Shown here: positions 37,801 to 43,800 of the stretch, one piece after another
Layout: each line of letters opens with the position of its first letter
Numbering within the stretch: the first letter of the stretch is position 1
Source: Strongylocentrotus droebachiensis
Lineage: Eukaryota > Echinodermata > Echinoidea > Camarodonta > Strongylocentrotidae
Length of the DNA stretch: 64,000 nucleotides
Direction of reading: 5' to 3'
NCBI GenBank assembly: GCA_035222895.1
Contig: JAVYIG010000702.1
Coordinates: 310,001-374,000 of the forward strand
Translations under genes and position numbers: made by a program
Notes under the pieces: generated by a model
Told to the model about the DNA's origin: nothing
What the model saw: only the letters and a program-made list of their open reading frames with translations
Databases searched by the model: none

Positions 37801-40800
37801 CCCATGCTTTGGCTAACTCCCACCACTCAAGCAGTTTGTATGTCATTTTACATCACATGGCTAATCATGAAGTGTGCACATATACTGGGGAAAAGCTAGT
37901 GTGGACCTTTTTAGAAAGCCCTAATCACATTTGAGGCCACTTCCCCCGACCGACCGTTTGAGAGTAAGCGGAAGTCAGAGGAAACGCTGATACAGAGAAC
38001 ACAACCCAAGAGAATAGAGTCTCTGCCGAGAGCCAGAAGGACATTAACTCTTTCCTGAAGCCTAGCTATGACCTAGTCCCCTTATGACTCTCACCACATG
38101 AGATGTTCATTTGTGAATCATTAAAACAACCCAGTTCTTTTTATAGAAAACTTTATTTGACTTGTGTCTAGCCTGTCACAGCTTGGGTCTGATGATGCCA
38201 AGTTGACTTCAGTCTTCAAGATGATTCTACTTTTTTGTTAGAGCTGCTGGACATAATTGGGCAGACTTTCAAATCTTATTACATTATAATTGAATCATGG
38301 ATGAATAATGGTTAATATACATCTTTATATTGCTTTTTACATTATAATTGACTCATAGATGAATAATGGTTAATACAATCTTTATATTGATGCTATAAAG
38401 TGACTTAGCTTTTGTCAGAACTGATTATAATCGATCATGCATTATAAAGAAAACAGCAACATTTTGACAAGTTGATATTTTCCCTCAACATGTATCTTAA
38501 ATTTTCACACAGCTATACTTTTCTCCCCTAACTTGATAGGCTATCTGATAAATCTTTGTAGGTTGAAATGAAAGTGAGATCATTAAACTGTATTTGTGGA
38601 AGAAAATGATACACAGTGTATTATTCATAATATTGAAAACACCTTACTGGTAGTTGGTCTATGGCATGTTATAAAGATAAGGATTTCTTACATGTTAAAA
38701 GGATCTGGTAACTTTGTCTCAGATTCTGAAACGAAATCGTGGATTTAGCTCATGCTGCAATGATAATTATAAACCTTTAGGTCAGTCAGGGACCCCAAGA
38801 CTTGTACAAGCCAATCGCCTGTGTGATTATCAAGATATTTATGATAGGAAATCGAAACCAAATTTTGCGTTTTTCTAACGGTTTTCATAACACTACAGTC
38901 TATTGGGGAAAACGAGTTTGGTAAAACCGGTCATTCAAGGATTTTTACTTTTTCGAGGCACTTCTTGATCATTTTTAAGCGCGATTTTTTTAGGGCTTCA
39001 ATATTATACAAATAACGCACGGCCCAGAGTGCAATAGCGGTGAATGCAGTACGCGCGAGGTTTCTTTAGATTGGTGCCGCTCTGTGCAACGAGCCGCTTG
39101 CGGCGAGTTGACAGTGCGAACCATCTGAAGAAACCGAGCGAACACTGCATTTACGTTTCGCACAACAGGGTCAAGTGCGTTATTTGTTTTATAAAATAGC
39201 GACACAAACAGCAACAAACAAAAGTTTAGATCTTAAGTATACGAGAGTTCGATCTAGATCTAGAGTTATGTTGGTTCTACTACTACTAGATCTAGTAGTA
39301 GTAGATTCTACTACTAGTACTAGGCTAGACTAAAATGAGGGTCTATCTTGTTAAAAGTAAAACCTTGTAGGCTTACCGAAAAGTCCACGGGATTCATTGT
39401 TTGATTAAAAATAAAATGCATAGGGTGTCTAGAGACGAGTCTACATCAGACAGCTGAAATTCCTGGCTTCATTATAAAATCCGAAAGTCAAAACGGGTCT
39501 AAATCCAAGGCAAAAGTAAAATAAAAATTTGCTTTCTAATAATACCCGGCTCTAGCTAGAGCTAATAGCTAGCTACGCGTACGCTGCGCTGGGCCTGGGG
39601 ATCATAGTGGAGCGTACAATATTAGCTACGCGTAGCCTATAGCCTACAATGCACTCGAGGGAGCGTACTAGTACTACGCGTACGCGCGGGCACTGGATCT
39701 CCATGGTCACGTACGCGCCGTGTAATATAACTTTTTGTTGCGCTTTTTCTGCACTCATTTCTGCAAAATCGTGCTTGCATCAAAAATTTGTCAATGTCAT
39801 GTGACGCGTATTGACCAATCACGATGCTTAAAATACTAGAGCCATTTTATAATACACCATATCACAGACACTGATAACATGTAGGACCGTGCATCTCACA
39901 TTTCACATTGTTAAACGTTGCCTTTAATGTGTTTTTTTGTTGCTTCATTTACAGTTGGCGGAGTGCAGAGCGAGGGGACAAGAACTTCACCCTCTTGAAG
40001 TACCTGGTCCAACAGATCCACAAACACGAACCAGACCTCCTGGGCTTCATAGAGGAGCTGCAGCCAATCATGCATGCAAACGATGGTAATTAAGATACAA
40101 GGCCAGGAACTTATATCCTGTTTTCAGTTTTAATGTGATTCTTTCATGAGGAAAATGAATAGGCTAATTTTGACAATTTGTAATACCTCAGACGGTCACA
40201 TTAAAAGAGACCGACTCCAGGACCCTGTTTCATAAAACTTGTTATCCATAACAAATGCTAGATTTCTTGACAAATTTGCTCTCAGCCAATCAAGTGCCAC
40301 GATTTCAGTAGCTTATAACAGTTATTTTCCTCAGAAATTAAGAATTTCTTGTAATGATTTTATTATGTGCAAAGTGTATTTGTATATACCAGGAAAAATG
40401 AATTATGTTTGAACAAAAATGTTATACCTTTGTTTATCTTTCTGTTGGAAATGAAATAAATATGAATTGAATTGGATTGAATTGTAACCTGTTACTTGTA
40501 TTAAACAAGTTATATGAAACAGGTCCCAGATTGACTACAGACCGAACAAACAATTATGTTAACTCCAATGGCAAGAAACTGGTTGGTTTGGAGTCAGTGT
40601 GGAGTCTGTTTGATAGCTAGACTGAGGTTTAATTGCAATGAATGAAGTGTCAAGTGTAAATATGAAGATTCCTTTCTTGTTTTTAATAATGAAGAAAACT
40701 GCTACTGTATACCTGCTGCTCCCTTTCACTCTTACTTTCTTTACTTACTTTCTTTACTTACTTTTTATTGTATTAAGAGTAATTCAATCAAAGAGATACC

Positions 40801-43800
40801 TACAGTACGCGTGTATTCAAAAGCAATGATATTATTTGTATCCCCATTTCATATCTTTATTTTCTTTTCTTTTTTCTTCCTCTTTCTTCTTCTTATTCTA
40901 GCATCAATAAAGGCTCTACAAGCTGAGGTTGAAGGTGAGTTGAATGATCATATATTTTTTCTTTTCTGAGAATAATGCCTTCTGATAACATAATAATAAA
41001 AAACTTGTTTCTGTAATACTGCAAAAAGAGAGATGTGGAATTGTGGGTAAACAAAAACTAATCCAAGGAAAAATGATGATATGTATATTTGAAAGTTCCA
41101 TACCACATGTGTAATATGCATAATGTACTACTATTTCTTGAAACTTTCTTCTGCAATTGAAATATGCCTAAATCTATTATTGTGAAGAAAGTAAATAGAG
41201 TGCAAATTGATCATTAAAGTGGACAAAAAGGATTTTGAATTATATGCAATATTCAATGTTCAAATTAGCCAGTTGCTGTAAAATGTGCTACTGTAATAAC
41301 TATCAGAAATAGGTATATGTACTTGTCGAATGAGAGTTTGGTTCTAACTTTCTATCTATTTCTAGTCATATTTTGAATACTTCTATGATATTCTTCCAAA
41401 CTGACTTGTAAAAAATTAGAAAGCTCACAAATTATTTTTCATCTTCACCAGAACTTGAACCTCTCGTTAAACGAATGAATTGTATTTTTTGTTGTTCTTG
41501 CAGTGATGAAGAAGGATCTAAGTAAGGTGAAGAAGAATGCATCTGTTTTGATGAAGGTTGAAAACCCACCAGAGAGAGATATTGCATTCGTCGATGATAT
41601 AGAGGTCAGTAGCATTATAAAAAAAACAGTCATTTAAAACAAGTTATTGTTGGTAGTTTCAGCCACTCATAGGCTAAAACCTCTATGTAAATATGCAGTT
41701 AACAACAAAATTATTCATACATTTACAAAGTTTTGTATTTTTTTAGTGAAGAATTGATTTGTCCTGATTCATGATTCGTGAGGATGTGACTTTTTTTTAT
41801 AGCTTACATCTAATAGTATTAAATAGAGGCCCCAACAAAAAACACAAAAAACACAAAATTTACAAAAGATATGAATAACTCAGTGAAAGATATGAATAAT
41901 GTCAAAGATTCATTCACTGCTGCACTAGTATAAAAGGAACACCAGCGATAAATCTAAGCAGGATTTAATTCACTTATATTTACCTTACATTAAGGAAACA
42001 GACATGTTACGATTGCAAGAGAAGTAGATTCATTTCAAAGTCAATGTTCTGTTTATATTGACTCTGGGATTCTTGAATACAATACATTTGGACCTACAAA
42101 TTTTGTCTACAATTGATATGCTGTCTTCGTATATTAAATGTAACTGTTGTATGTTGATAATATCTATTATTTCTGCAGATGTTTGTGGAATCTTACGAAG
42201 GCAAGCTCAGTGATCTCCAGGACAAATCAGATGATATGAAAAATCTCTTTGAACAGATGCTGGTAAGTTATTGATAACCCCCCCCCCCCCCCTTCCACCC
42301 ACAGTCACACACCCACACACACATGCACGCACATTTTATCTGTTTGGAGCCAGAAGGGCATTAAATCAGATCGTTTTACACAGAGTTAAAAACACGCTTC
42401 CGGTTCCAAACAGATAATAATAATAATAGTGGGTTCTTGTCACTATGAATATGATGGACAAAGAAAGAGGACAAAATATACAGTTCCTCAGGTAGACAAA
42501 GGAACATCCCTTCACTGCTATTATGTAAAAATGTGTAGAACAGGTGTCACATGCATATTCATCTGTTTTACACATTTTTACATAATAGCAGTGACGGGAT
42601 GTTCCTTTGTCTACCTGAGAAACTGTATATTTTGTCCTCTTTCTTTGTCCGTCATATTCATAGTGTGTATAGCACTCATGTCAGTCAAAAAAAATAAAAA
42701 AAATAATAAGATTTGACCCTCCTGGCGCTCCTGATTATGATTCATACAGATGCAAAAAAAATTCATACATTCCAAGTTGATTCCAGAAATATTTTTTATT
42801 CTCTAGGTGAAAGAATTCAAACGACACGAGTTTTATAACTTTAGCTCTAATTATTTAATTGTTACTTTCAAAACTTGAATACTTACAGAATATAATACAT
42901 ACATTTTGTATTGTGTTTTCATTTTTGTGGAGTTCATGCCAACATAGGCCTTGTGAATAAAGATATCAACGTTGAGTATTACCCCTGTTAAAGATTAGAT
43001 ACCGTAATTATACTGAGCGTATAGAGCAAGTTGTGAATAATAATAATAACAATAATACTCCGGTAATGATAATAAAAACGGTGCTTAGAAAGGGCTTTCC
43101 ACCAAAGTCTCTAAGTGCTATAACAAACAATTACACGATTAAACAAAATAGAATAGATGATTTAAACTTTCAACCAGTGTATTTGTCAGCATGTTCTGTG
43201 TAACATAACAAACTAATGTATATCAAAGTAAATGTTTCTGAGGAAATGGACTAAAAAAAGATTAAAAAATGAATTTCTTTCTTTCTCTCTTTTTGTAGTT
43301 GAGGTTTGGTGAGAATGTCAACGTAGAATCCCAGGAAATCTTTTCATCCATCGCCGAGTTTGTGAAAGCTTTCAAGAGAGAAGTGGATCTCATCATGGTG
43401 ACTGCCGGCAAGCTCAACAGGTTCGGCAGTTTATTATTACTCTTACTATCTAACTCTCTCATCCCTCTAAGCTTGACAAAAGAACCACCTGGCCCTCTTA
43501 GCCAATGGATTAACAAGCAACATTTCATTAAACTTGATACAGTAAAACCTGTCGAAAAAGACCACCCAATTAAGGGAGACAAGAAAAGTGGTCTTTGTAG
43601 GCAGGTGGTCTTTCTGTACAGGTTCCTGTCGTACATGTTTCAATAAGAAACCATTTTCAAGGGAAAACAAAAAATGTGGTCTTTGTAACAGGTGGTCTTT
43701 GTAGATAGGTGGTCACTATAAAGCAGGTTTGACTGTATTTTGATTATATGTTAGCTTATATTCTTATTAAGAAACCAATAAAAAACATATTCTGGAAAAA

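Noticed and set aside
43299..43646. 115-codon frame
   Set aside because: FH2 exon 10 read into its intron and into a MITE.
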